Positions 8,287 to 15,373 of a DNA stretch of 25,314 nt are shown here, in pieces. The stretch is taken from the IMG/VR virus record IMGVR_UViG_3300046001_009447, positions 1 through 25,314 of that record, one strand, 5' to 3'. The position numbers and the translations under genes were made by a program. The stretch is from a virus. The stretch's first letter is position 1. The number at the start of each line of letters is the position of its first letter. Below the pieces are notes generated by a model that was given only the letters and a program-made list of their open reading frames with translations, had not been told where the DNA came from and searched no databases.

Positions 8287-8320
8287 AAAAAAAGAAGCTC
8301 GCGAAAAATCGCGAGCTCTT
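8287..8320 (-). terminator. Intrinsic terminator after the tail tube gene
   Basis: On the minus strand AGCTCGCGA and TCGCGAGCT form a perfect 9-bp GC-rich stem around a TTTT loop. It is followed by TCTTTTTTTCTC, a good U tract. It starts about 20 bases after the tail tube stop codon, so it probably ends or attenuates the sheath/tube transcript before the chaperone and tape measure genes. Confidence 0.85.
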
Positions 8321-8339
8321 TTAAATTTATTTTTACTGA

Positions 8340-8828
8340 TTAGAAGTTCAATACACAGTAGTCTGGTTGAACTGTCATAGTAATGTTTACAGCAGTGTTT
8401 TCAGTATCCCAGTTATAATCACCGAAGTTAGCTTCAGTAATAAGAGCACCTTTAATAATCCATTCTGATACGATATCGCCTACAGGTCCTAATACATCGA
8501 AAGTTAAATCTTTCTTGTAGAAATCACTGTAACCATCTCTACCAGTTACTGATTCATGGTGTAAACGTACCCATTCCATTACTGCCTGAGCACCTGAAGG
8601 AGTGATAGGATCAAACAATGTAAACTGAATAGGGCCCCAAGTTGTTTTACCTTTAACATAACGTTGTACGTTAATGTGGTTTAAAGCTACTGTACCTTGA
8701 GTTAGTGTTACAGCACCAACACCTTTAATTTCATAAGCAGGAATACCATCAATATACATGATGAATCGGTTTGCCTGTTTTGGTTCAAAGGCTGTGAAAA
8801 ATATTTCGTTTGGATCTAATACTGCCAT
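8340..8828 (-). CDS. Tail tube protein (T4 gp19-like)
   Basis: This 162-residue protein has the size and layout of T4 gp19-type inner tail tube subunits. After a short N-terminal arm (MAVLDPNEIFFTAFEPKQAN) comes RFIMYIDGIPAYEIKGV, then alternating strands with YVKGKTTWGPIQFTLFDP, one helix (GAQAVMEWVRLHHESV) and a final strand pair ending VQPDYCVLNF. Subunits stack as hexameric rings inside the contractile sheath. The gene lies directly downstream of the sheath gene and is followed by a strong intrinsic terminator, which fits a highly expressed sheath-tube pair. The AATATTTATAA motif lies 14 bases before the ATG, suggesting it may have its own promoter or leader element. No Shine-Dalgarno sequence is seen. 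Confidence 0.9.
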   Translation of the reverse strand: MAVLDPNEIFFTAFEPKQANRFIMYIDGIPAYEIKGVGAVTLTQGTVALNHINVQRYVKGKTTWGPIQFTLFDPITPSGAQAVMEWVRLHHESVTGRDGYSDFYKKDLTFDVLGPVGDIVSEWIIKGALITEANFGDYNWDTENTAVNITMTVQPDYCVLNF

Positions 8829-8842
8829 TTTATTTTATTTTG

Positions 8843-8853
8843 TTATAAATATT
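8843..8853 (-). promoter_or_regulatory. AATATTTATAA start-proximal motif
   Basis: This is an exact minus-strand copy 14 bases before the tail tube ATG, in the 39-base gap after the sheath gene. The rest of the leader (CAAAATAAAATAAA) is A-rich and lacks a Shine-Dalgarno sequence. Confidence 0.5.
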
Positions 8854-8867
8854 CAACTTTTAAAAAA

Positions 8868-10601
8868 TTACGCTGGGAAAGTTGCTCCAGTAGGTAAGAT
8901 GTTGAAATCCAAGTAAATGAATTCAGCAGTCTTAGTTGGTTGTAGATAAATCTGACCTACTAACTGGTTTCTATCAATTACGTCTGGAGTGTTGTTTGAA
9001 CTGTCCATTACTACTTTAAACGCGTACAAACCTTGACGTTGTTGTACTGATTCTAAGTATGGGTTAACTTGACTTAAGAAGCTATTTCTTGTAGAGATAG
9101 TATTTTGTTCGAATACTAAGTTTTGAGCTACTTGAGAAATGTAAGACTTAAGAGCAATTAATAATCTACGAACGTTAACACGATCAAGTGCTGATGCAGT
9201 TGTTTGAAGTGTTTTCTGACCGTATACTACAGTACCAATACCAGGGAATGTAGCGATTGGGTTAACTTTGTTTAAGTATAAAGTATCGCGGTTAGCTTGA
9301 GATAATTTCTTTTCAGCTCTTACTACGCTACCTAATCCACCTCTGTTAATACCAGCAGGTGCGAACCATGGCTCACTTACTGAATCGTTATATGCATAAA
9401 CACCACCAATCATAGTTGAAGCTGGTACCCATACTAATTGAGCTGAATCTGGATCGATTGTTTGAACCCAAGGCCAGTAAGCAGCAGCATATGAACTATT
9501 TTTAGCGTTTGCAGCAGATGTTGTAGCTGAAATACTTGAGCTATAAGGTACTAAATCATTTACGTAAATTGCATCACCTCTATTTTGAGTATTAGAGATA
9601 ATTGTATTTACACCTGAAGCACCTAAAGGACCTTCTGAAGCAAATAAACCAGGAGTTAATAATACGTTGTATCTGTAATCATCAGCATTTGCCATCAAGT
9701 TAATCATGTTAGTGTAACTTGCTGTGTTCAAACCTTGAATGTTATTTACACCTGAAACAATGCTGTTATAGTATTTAGCACCTCCACCAACGAATAAAGC
9801 ACCAGTAGCAGCACCGAATGATCCGGAAGCATTTACAGGGATTGAAGATGTGTATTGCGCTTTTGCTATACCAGTATTATCAAAATAGAATGGGGTTGGA
9901 GTTAATACTGAAGAAACGTAAACGTATCTTGAAGCATTAGAATAAGTACCAACTACTTCTACTTGGTTATCTACTGAGTTATATTGTTTATATTGGTCAC
10001 CAATTACTTTAGATACGTAATTAGGAGCTGTTGGGTCCATTGATAAATTAGTCCAACTTTCTAATACAATAGGAGTATTAGCGTTATCATTACCCTGTCT
10101 AACTAATAAACTAAATGTACCTGATGCTGTATCAGAATTTGTAATTTGCCATCTAATATTATCAATAGAGCCAGAAATTAATGAACCACTTACGTCCATG
10201 CTACCCGTATTGTTCATGATAGCACCTTGTGAAATAGTTTTAAATACTAAAGCTTCTACAGATGCACTTGCATAAATAGGAGTACCTGAACCTGTAGCTG
10301 TTGTTGCGCTTGTGAATGAACCTGTTACTACTCTTGATACCAATAATGTTTGACCACCATTTGCAAAGTAATTGTAAGCTGCAATAGAGGTAAAATAAGT
10401 ATAAACTTGGCTAGCACTTAAGAAAGTAGTACCAAATTTATTTTGATAATCGCTGTATGAAGTAACGATTGTAGGAACTTCAACCGGGCCTTTAACTGTT
10501 GGACCAATAAGTGAGGCCCCTACAGTAACTGGCTGCTGGGTAATAAATGACTGGTCGTTTTCAAGCGCTAAGACACCAGGAGATATTAATGTTTCTGCCA
10601 T
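8868..10601 (-). CDS. Contractile tail sheath protein (T4 gp18-like)
   Basis: This 577-residue protein begins MAETLISPGVLALENDQSFI, the usual sheath N-terminus, followed by GASLIGPTVKGPVEVPTIVT, and contains an internal Ser/Thr/Gly-rich variable insertion (about 95-300). The C-terminal half includes NRGGLGSVVRAEKKLSQANR, a VVYGQKTLQTTASALDRVNV segment and LLIALKSYISQVAQNLVFEQ. These are the conserved helices that lock sheath subunits together in phage tails and related contractile systems. It ends with the short strand YLDFNILPTGATFPA. The gene sits immediately upstream of the tube gene, the normal order. It marks the phage as a myovirus type. The ATG at 10601 is followed directly by the conserved N-terminus. 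A variant of the shared motif lies 24 bases upstream. Confidence 0.93.
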   Translation of the reverse strand: MAETLISPGVLALENDQSFITQQPVTVGASLIGPTVKGPVEVPTIVTSYSDYQNKFGTTFLSASQVYTYFTSIAAYNYFANGGQTLLVSRVVTGSFTSATTATGSGTPIYASASVEALVFKTISQGAIMNNTGSMDVSGSLISGSIDNIRWQITNSDTASGTFSLLVRQGNDNANTPIVLESWTNLSMDPTAPNYVSKVIGDQYKQYNSVDNQVEVVGTYSNASRYVYVSSVLTPTPFYFDNTGIAKAQYTSSIPVNASGSFGAATGALFVGGGAKYYNSIVSGVNNIQGLNTASYTNMINLMANADDYRYNVLLTPGLFASEGPLGASGVNTIISNTQNRGDAIYVNDLVPYSSSISATTSAANAKNSSYAAAYWPWVQTIDPDSAQLVWVPASTMIGGVYAYNDSVSEPWFAPAGINRGGLGSVVRAEKKLSQANRDTLYLNKVNPIATFPGIGTVVYGQKTLQTTASALDRVNVRRLLIALKSYISQVAQNLVFEQNTISTRNSFLSQVNPYLESVQQRQGLYAFKVVMDSSNNTPDVIDRNQLVGQIYLQPTKTAEFIYLDFNILPTGATFPA

Positions 10602-10625
10602 TGTTAGATGTTAATTAATGTTTTG

Positions 10626-10636
10626 TTATAAATATG
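10626..10636 (-). promoter_or_regulatory. Variant of the start-proximal motif (CATATTTATAA)
   Basis: This copy differs from AATATTTATAA at the first base only and lies 24 bases before the tail sheath ATG, in the 53-base gap after the 82-residue coiled-coil gene. Confidence 0.45.
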
Positions 10637-10654
10637 TTAAGTCTTTTCAAAATA

Positions 10655-10903
10655 TTACCTTGGGACTATTTCTCCCGTGGATAAATTTATGTTCGCATCA
10701 CCATATTTTTGTTGTAACAAAGCACCAATTTCTAATTCGGCCTTTTTAATTTGTGATAACTCTTCGATTAGTTGTTCTTTTTGAAGTTCAAGATCTTGTA
10801 TATTAATTTCAATCACTCCAAACTTTTCGATCAAATCTCCTCGTTTATTATTTAATTCTTGTAACTTAGATAACTCTTCTGGTGCTAGAACTTTATTTTC
10901 CAT
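10655..10903 (-). CDS. Small coiled-coil protein, copy B
   Basis: This 82-residue protein is almost entirely predicted coiled coil (about residues 5-62, heptads of Leu/Ile with Glu/Lys), followed by a short tail KYGDANINLSTGEIVPR. It is clearly paralogous to the 92-residue protein at 15311-15033: both share the pattern EFG/KFG, then a run of Leu/Glu heptads, E-E.EIG.LL..KYG...INL/IEN/TGE.(I/F)(V/I)P. The two copies flank the glycosyltransferase genes. It begins two bases after the stop of the heptosyltransferase-like gene, so it is in the same operon, and it precedes the sheath gene. Similar small coiled-coil proteins near T4-like tail genes have, to my knowledge, no assigned function. A structural or assembly role is likely but unproven. 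Confidence 0.75.
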   Translation of the reverse strand: MENKVLAPEELSKLQELNNKRGDLIEKFGVIEINIQDLELQKEQLIEELSQIKKAELEIGALLQQKYGDANINLSTGEIVPR

Positions 10904-10904
10904 A

Positions 10905-12098
10905 TTAATAAATATTAAGTATTCTATTAAGAGAATTAATTACTTGAGAGGATTCTATTGTTTTTGTGCATTCAAAATGTCGCGGAGTATCTTTATAATC
11001 TGGGCACCATTCCCAATCTCCTGGATCTAACCATTTGCGGTTAAAACATCCTTTACATGTTTTAGGATCTTCAGGGTAAACACGTTCGCATTCTTGAAAT
11101 TCAGTGTATGGGTAACTAAATCCTGAAATCATAATTGTTGGTGTGTTTAAAGACCAAGATAACCAACTTAATCCACTACCTACTCCTATAAATGCTTTTG
11201 CATCACGGATATCGATCATTCTATCTTGTAATGGTAAATCTCCGGTTTTATTAATTACTCCAGTTAAAGTACCTCCTAATTTAGAATCATGCCATTCATC
11301 ACCTAAAGGTTCTTGTGTAATCATTACAACTTTATAACCTTTATCATTCAAATAATCGATTACTGTTTGCCAACCACCTTTGTGATTCCAATACTTAGCG
11401 TGAGCCGAAGCATGTGGGGCTATTACAACATAATCACCTTCAATATCTGTTTTAGATTTTGGTGAATTTATAATAGGTTTAACTTCAGAATATTTTAACC
11501 CTAAAATTTCGCTTGCTGTTTGTTGTAAAGGATATTTTTTAAAATCAATTGGAATTTTATCAAACACAACTTTTTTACCATCGTAAAACCATCCAATACT
11601 ATACATCGCATAAATGTTATCTACTTGAAATCCAGGTTTTACAAATTCAATATTAGGATAATTTCCTTCGAACCATTCATTGTGGAATGTTGAGCAAATT
11701 ACCTCACACATAAATGTTTTTCTGAATTCTTCAATGTAAGGGAACCATGCTAAAGTATCACCCATCGCACCAGAATCAATGTGTATATAAACGCGTTTTC
11801 CTTTTGGATCCCAATTATGTTCAAATACTAAATCGCCGTTACTATAAACTTCTACACGCCAATTAACGCAGTATTTAATGTTAGTACGGGTCCACATATT
11901 ATTATTAATCGTACTTTCGTGCATTACACGATTTGTTTTACGATTAATAAATTTTACATTATATTCTCCTTCTAAAGGACCTAAAACTTCTAAAAAGGCA
12001 CCATTAACAAAATTAACATTAAAAGTATTTTGTGGTTTTTTACTTTCAATATTTAATATTTTTGTATTTGAATATTCTTTAATTAAAATATCTTTCAT
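10905..12098 (-). CDS. TibC/Aah-like autotransporter heptosyltransferase (O-glycosyltransferase)
   Basis: This 397-residue protein closely follows the bacterial autotransporter heptosyltransferase (BAHT) pattern. An N-terminal beta domain (about 24-95) contains NNNMWTRTNIKYCVNWRVEV. A GT-B core follows, with a GAMGDTLAW loop (110-118) carrying a conserved Asp, then a second Rossmann part with VVIAPHASAHAKYWNHKGGW (about 224-243) and FIGVGSGLSWLSW (303-315). A C-terminal Cys cluster (C348, C351, C365, C377) matches the four-Cys metal finger of TibC. Characterised members transfer heptose from ADP-heptose to serines of repetitive autotransporter passengers and assemble as dodecamers. Here no autotransporter is nearby; the plausible acceptor is the Ser/Thr-rich collagen-like protein upstream. 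The start overlaps the preceding glycosyltransferase gene by 20 bases. The family call is strong; donor and acceptor are inferred. Confidence 0.85.
   Translation of the reverse strand: MKDILIKEYSNTKILNIESKKPQNTFNVNFVNGAFLEVLGPLEGEYNVKFINRKTNRVMHESTINNNMWTRTNIKYCVNWRVEVYSNGDLVFEHNWDPKGKRVYIHIDSGAMGDTLAWFPYIEEFRKTFMCEVICSTFHNEWFEGNYPNIEFVKPGFQVDNIYAMYSIGWFYDGKKVVFDKIPIDFKKYPLQQTASEILGLKYSEVKPIINSPKSKTDIEGDYVVIAPHASAHAKYWNHKGGWQTVIDYLNDKGYKVVMITQEPLGDEWHDSKLGGTLTGVINKTGDLPLQDRMIDIRDAKAFIGVGSGLSWLSWSLNTPTIMISGFSYPYTEFQECERVYPEDPKTCKGCFNRKWLDPGDWEWCPDYKDTPRHFECTKTIESSQVINSLNRILNIY
10907..10916 (-). promoter_or_regulatory. Variant of the start-proximal motif (AATATTTATT)
   Basis: This variant overlaps the last codons of the heptosyltransferase-like gene and ends three bases before the ATG of the 82-residue coiled-coil gene. 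The placement is closer than for other copies, so chance occurrence in AT-rich DNA is more likely here. Confidence 0.3.
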
Positions 12099-13026
12099 GT
12101 AATATTATTAATTCTTTAGAACGATTTAACCAAGATAATTCATTTGCTGTCTGTAATGCTCGTTGACGGTAATGACCATATTCATTAATTATTGTATCTA
12201 ACCCACGCAACATTTCATTAAAATCTCTTGGTGCTCTCCATAACCCGTGGAATGTAGTATCTGTTTCTATCCAACCCAAAATAGGTAAACCACAAGCGGC
12301 AGCTTCTAACAAAGTTAAATTAGGGTGCCCAGCTTCTAATTCTGAGGGATGTAAAAATATAGTATATGAGGTATAAATTTGTCTTAGAGTTTCATTCGAA
12401 GGTTCATATATAATTGACAATTTTGGATAACCATATACCCATGAATTTTCTTCAAACCAATTTTCATTATTTTTAGGACCAACAATTGTAATAGGTAAAT
12501 TACGGGCCATTGCTATTTTAACACCTAATTCAAATCCTTTTCTATCATATGAACCGTATCCACCTAAACCATTATTTGCTAACATTAATAAATTATGTGC
12601 TAATGGAGGTGTTTCGTTAGGATAAAATGTATCTGTATTTACACCATGTGAAAAATAATGTACATTTGGTAAATTAAAATATTCTACAAGATAACGAGCC
12701 GGTACCAATGAAAATACCGAACGCTCCATTGCTTGTCTGTTTTGTTTGTAAACATCTGAGTTTTTACCATAATGATAAGCATGATGATCATGGTGTTGAA
12801 ATACATAAGGTATTCCTCGATCTGCTAATTCTAATGCTAGATTAGCAACGTGTACCATTACTAAATCATATTCACCTGATTGTACTTCACTAGCCCATTT
12901 AATATCTACCTCGTGACCTAATTGTTTAAGATTACAAGTAAATTCCCATACAATTTTTTCAACCGCACCCCATGCTGGAGGTGGGATTGGAATTCCGCAA
13001 CCTGGGTTTACTTGGCAAATTTTCAT
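12079..13026 (-). CDS. GT4-like (GT-B) glycosyltransferase
   Basis: This 315-residue protein begins MKICQVNPGCGIPIPPPAWG, the glycine-rich acceptor-side loop of GT4-type retaining transferases. It is followed by a DLVMVHV strand and a His-rich HHDHHAYHYG segment (about 79-87). The C-terminal nucleotide-sugar domain contains SHGVNTDTFYPN (126-137), DRKGFELGVKIA, and HPSELEAGHPNLTLLEA (226-242), then CGLPILG. The donor-binding glutamates here are E231 and E241, spaced by nine residues instead of the classical EX7E, a variant also seen in some GT4-like enzymes. There is no signal peptide, so it acts in the cytosol. It overlaps the upstream transferase by ATGA and the downstream one by 20 bases, so the three are translationally coupled and probably act in one glycan assembly. 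Sugar specificity cannot be read from sequence. Confidence 0.82.
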   Translation of the reverse strand: MKICQVNPGCGIPIPPPAWGAVEKIVWEFTCNLKQLGHEVDIKWASEVQSGEYDLVMVHVANLALELADRGIPYVFQHHDHHAYHYGKNSDVYKQNRQAMERSVFSLVPARYLVEYFNLPNVHYFSHGVNTDTFYPNETPPLAHNLLMLANNGLGGYGSYDRKGFELGVKIAMARNLPITIVGPKNNENWFEENSWVYGYPKLSIIYEPSNETLRQIYTSYTIFLHPSELEAGHPNLTLLEAAACGLPILGWIETDTTFHGLWRAPRDFNEMLRGLDTIINEYGHYRQRALQTANELSWLNRSKELIILHERYFN

Positions 13027-15014
13027 TTTAGTGTTAAGAATCCGTTTTTATTTAGTTTATTATCGTAATAATCCTTATTTACTATAATCTGTTTACGTTC
13101 AACAAGTTTTTGATTATGCCTATCGTGAGCATGATAATATATTTTATATGTTTTTTCAGGATTAAAGAATACCTGTCTAAACCAAGATACTTTACCTAAC
13201 ACTTTTATCGTTTCATCAAATAACATTTGATCATCCTCGTATACAGAAATTTCAATATCTCTATTATCAACTGAATTAGCTATACTTAAAAATACTGCAA
13301 ATTGATTATCATGATTTTTAACAGGTAATACTGAAAAATATTCTACTCTTGAATAATCTTTATGTTCAAAATTTTCACCTATTAATTTAGTAAAATTAGG
13401 TTCATCTTCCCAATATACCTGATCTTTGTTTTGGTTAAATGTATGGTATGTTAAATTTTCTAAACCATTAGATTCACTACCCCATTTTGTCATTAAACTA
13501 TCGTACTCTTCTGAAGTAGATATTGATGGGAAATGGTCAAGATAGAATTTAGGTGTTGATGCTAAAAAGTAAGTAATTACTGTATTACCTTCTTGTTCTT
13601 TTTTAAAACCAACATATGCTTTTTTCTGGTCTAGGATTTGAGATATATCATCTAAAAATTTAGGGTTAGATAGATAATAATCATAATTTAAAAAGTATAA
13701 TTTTTTAATACCTAAATCTTGAGCTAATGCAGCAGCATTATAATAATTTGTATAAACTGCTGGTCCATGATAAATGTCATTATCTTCTCCATTTAACAAT
13801 AAATCTACTCTCCAATTACCAAAATCAAACCATGTGTATTGATAGTAAGTATGTTTTGTTAAAAGATTATTTTTATCATAAACATAATAATCAGCAAGTT
13901 CTTGTAACTTTTCCGAAACTGGGATGTGTGATGTTAATATAACCTTTCTACCAGATGATTGAATAGATTTGATACATTCCTCTGTAGTTTTAGAAATTGA
14001 TTCTAACATTGGGTATGTTGAAATTACAACTGCTTCTTCTTCAATCTTAGGTTTATTTACATAATGTAAAGTAGATTCAATTAAACTTAAATTATAAGAA
14101 AAATCTGTAAAATCTAAGTAATTTACATTATAATCATCCCAATAATTAAGGTAAACTGGAAGATTATATATTAAAACTGGTATTTGGTATGAAACTGCCT
14201 CTCTAATTACTAAAGGCATTGTTTCTTTATCATTGTTTGTACCACGAGACGTAAATAAAAACAAATCCATTGCCTGATAGAAAGCATCTACATCTGTACG
14301 TTCATTCCACCAGGTTAAATTATTGGGTTTGTTATTCATTAACGGTTCCCAATAATGTTTAAAATTATCTGCTTGATTACCTACACAATGGAATTCATAT
14401 TGGGACAATGCTTTAGCATATTCAAAAAATTCAGCCTGATTTTTACGTGGGGTAAATAGTCCAATATGTAAAATATGTTTTTTACTTGGGTCTAATCCTA
14501 ATTTCTTTAATGCTTCTGTTCTATCAGGGCGTTCAACATATTCGATAGGGTAGTATACAACTACTTTAGGAATATCTATGTCTTTGTATTGTTGAACCTG
14601 CCATTCAGAGACAAACATGAACTTATCGGGAAAGAATTTCTTTTGAGTTGTATCGTAAGATGAATCGTGAGATGTTTCTACGATTTTATACTTTCTTTCC
14701 TTTGTATAAAGTTTTTTAGCAACCTCAAAGTCCATAAAGAATTCAGGAATTTCTTCTAAATGAACAATATCGGGTTGAACTTTATTTATAATATCGATAA
14801 GTTCGTGTTTATTTTCTCCTAAAGTAAAAAACTTGTCGGGGTCGACAAGCTTTACAATTTTATTACGAGTAACTACTAATACACCTCCTGTACAATCAAC
14901 CCATTCAACCAAATAAATTTCATAACTATCTTTTAATAGTTCAATTTTTTTAGTTAAATACTGAGGTAATCCCCCAGTTGATAAATGAGGCGCTACATAT
15001 AGTAGTTTCTCCAT
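13023..15014 (-). CDS. Two-domain glycosyltransferase (GT4 domain plus GT-A-like domain)
   Basis: The N-terminal half of this 663-residue protein (about 1-320) is a GT4-type GT-B transferase: a STGGLPQYL loop (12-20), HIGLFTPRKNQ (183-193), FTSRGT, and ETMPLVIREA (264-273), a classical EX7E pair E264/E272. The second half (about 328-500) reads like a separate GT-A-type domain: AVVISTYPM, VILTSHIPVSEKLQELADYY, a YHGPAVYTNYYNAAALAQDL helix region and FLNYDYYLS (441-449), which may hold a DxD-like metal site (NYDYY). The last 110 residues form a beta-rich domain of unknown role. The fusion suggests two successive sugar additions by one protein. It opens the three-gene transferase operon, follows copy A of the coiled-coil pair, and has AAAGG before its ATG. 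The GT4 part is confident; the second transferase is an inference. Confidence 0.8.
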   Translation of the reverse strand: MEKLLYVAPHLSTGGLPQYLTKKIELLKDSYEIYLVEWVDCTGGVLVVTRNKIVKLVDPDKFFTLGENKHELIDIINKVQPDIVHLEEIPEFFMDFEVAKKLYTKERKYKIVETSHDSSYDTTQKKFFPDKFMFVSEWQVQQYKDIDIPKVVVYYPIEYVERPDRTEALKKLGLDPSKKHILHIGLFTPRKNQAEFFEYAKALSQYEFHCVGNQADNFKHYWEPLMNNKPNNLTWWNERTDVDAFYQAMDLFLFTSRGTNNDKETMPLVIREAVSYQIPVLIYNLPVYLNYWDDYNVNYLDFTDFSYNLSLIESTLHYVNKPKIEEEAVVISTYPMLESISKTTEECIKSIQSSGRKVILTSHIPVSEKLQELADYYVYDKNNLLTKHTYYQYTWFDFGNWRVDLLLNGEDNDIYHGPAVYTNYYNAAALAQDLGIKKLYFLNYDYYLSNPKFLDDISQILDQKKAYVGFKKEQEGNTVITYFLASTPKFYLDHFPSISTSEEYDSLMTKWGSESNGLENLTYHTFNQNKDQVYWEDEPNFTKLIGENFEHKDYSRVEYFSVLPVKNHDNQFAVFLSIANSVDNRDIEISVYEDDQMLFDETIKVLGKVSWFRQVFFNPEKTYKIYYHAHDRHNQKLVERKQIIVNKDYYDNKLNKNGFLTLK

Positions 15015-15032
15015 AACCTTTGTTAAGTAAAA

Positions 15033-15311
15033 TTAGAATGAAGCTTTTTCTGTACCTTCAGTCTCGGCGGGAATAAATTCGCCGTTTTCAATGTTGATAG
15101 TACCAACACCGTACTTGTCAGAAAGGGTTTTACCTATTTCACTTTCTTCTTCTTTTAAATCATTGAAGAACTTAACAAGCTCAGTTTCTCTAGCTTCAAG
15201 TTGCAATTTAGCAATTCTAAGATTACCAAATTCAGCTACGATAGCATTGTTTTTCTGTTGGATTTCTTTAAGAGCGTCGATCTCTTTTTTGGTTAATTTT
15301 TTAATAGCCAT
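15033..15311 (-). CDS. Small coiled-coil protein, copy A
   Basis: This 92-residue protein is predicted coiled coil over about residues 4-65 (ALKEIQQKNNAIVAEFGNLR, then Leu/Glu heptads). It is followed by SDKYGVGTINIENGEFIPAE and a short acidic tail. It aligns end to end with the 82-residue protein at 10903-10655, so the pair arose by duplication. It lies between the collagen-like gene and the first glycosyltransferase, 18 bases ahead of the latter. Possible roles are trimerisation or assembly help for a fibre, or a minor structural part; none is established. The start is the ATG preceding the first conserved helix, after a leader with a variant of the shared AT-rich motif. Confidence 0.75.
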   Translation of the reverse strand: MAIKKLTKKEIDALKEIQQKNNAIVAEFGNLRIAKLQLEARETELVKFFNDLKEEESEIGKTLSDKYGVGTINIENGEFIPAETEGTEKASF

Positions 15312-15337
15312 AAATTTATTTTAATAACAGTTTGTGT

Positions 15338-15350
15338 CAATAAATATATA
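15338..15350 (-). promoter_or_regulatory. Variant of the start-proximal motif (ATATTTATT)
   Basis: The minus strand reads TATATATTTATTG about 28 bases before the ATG of coiled-coil copy A, in the 62-base gap after the collagen-like gene. It is less similar to the AATATTTATAA consensus than the exact copies. Confidence 0.35.
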
Positions 15351-15373
15351 AAAAATATTTTAAATATCCAAGT

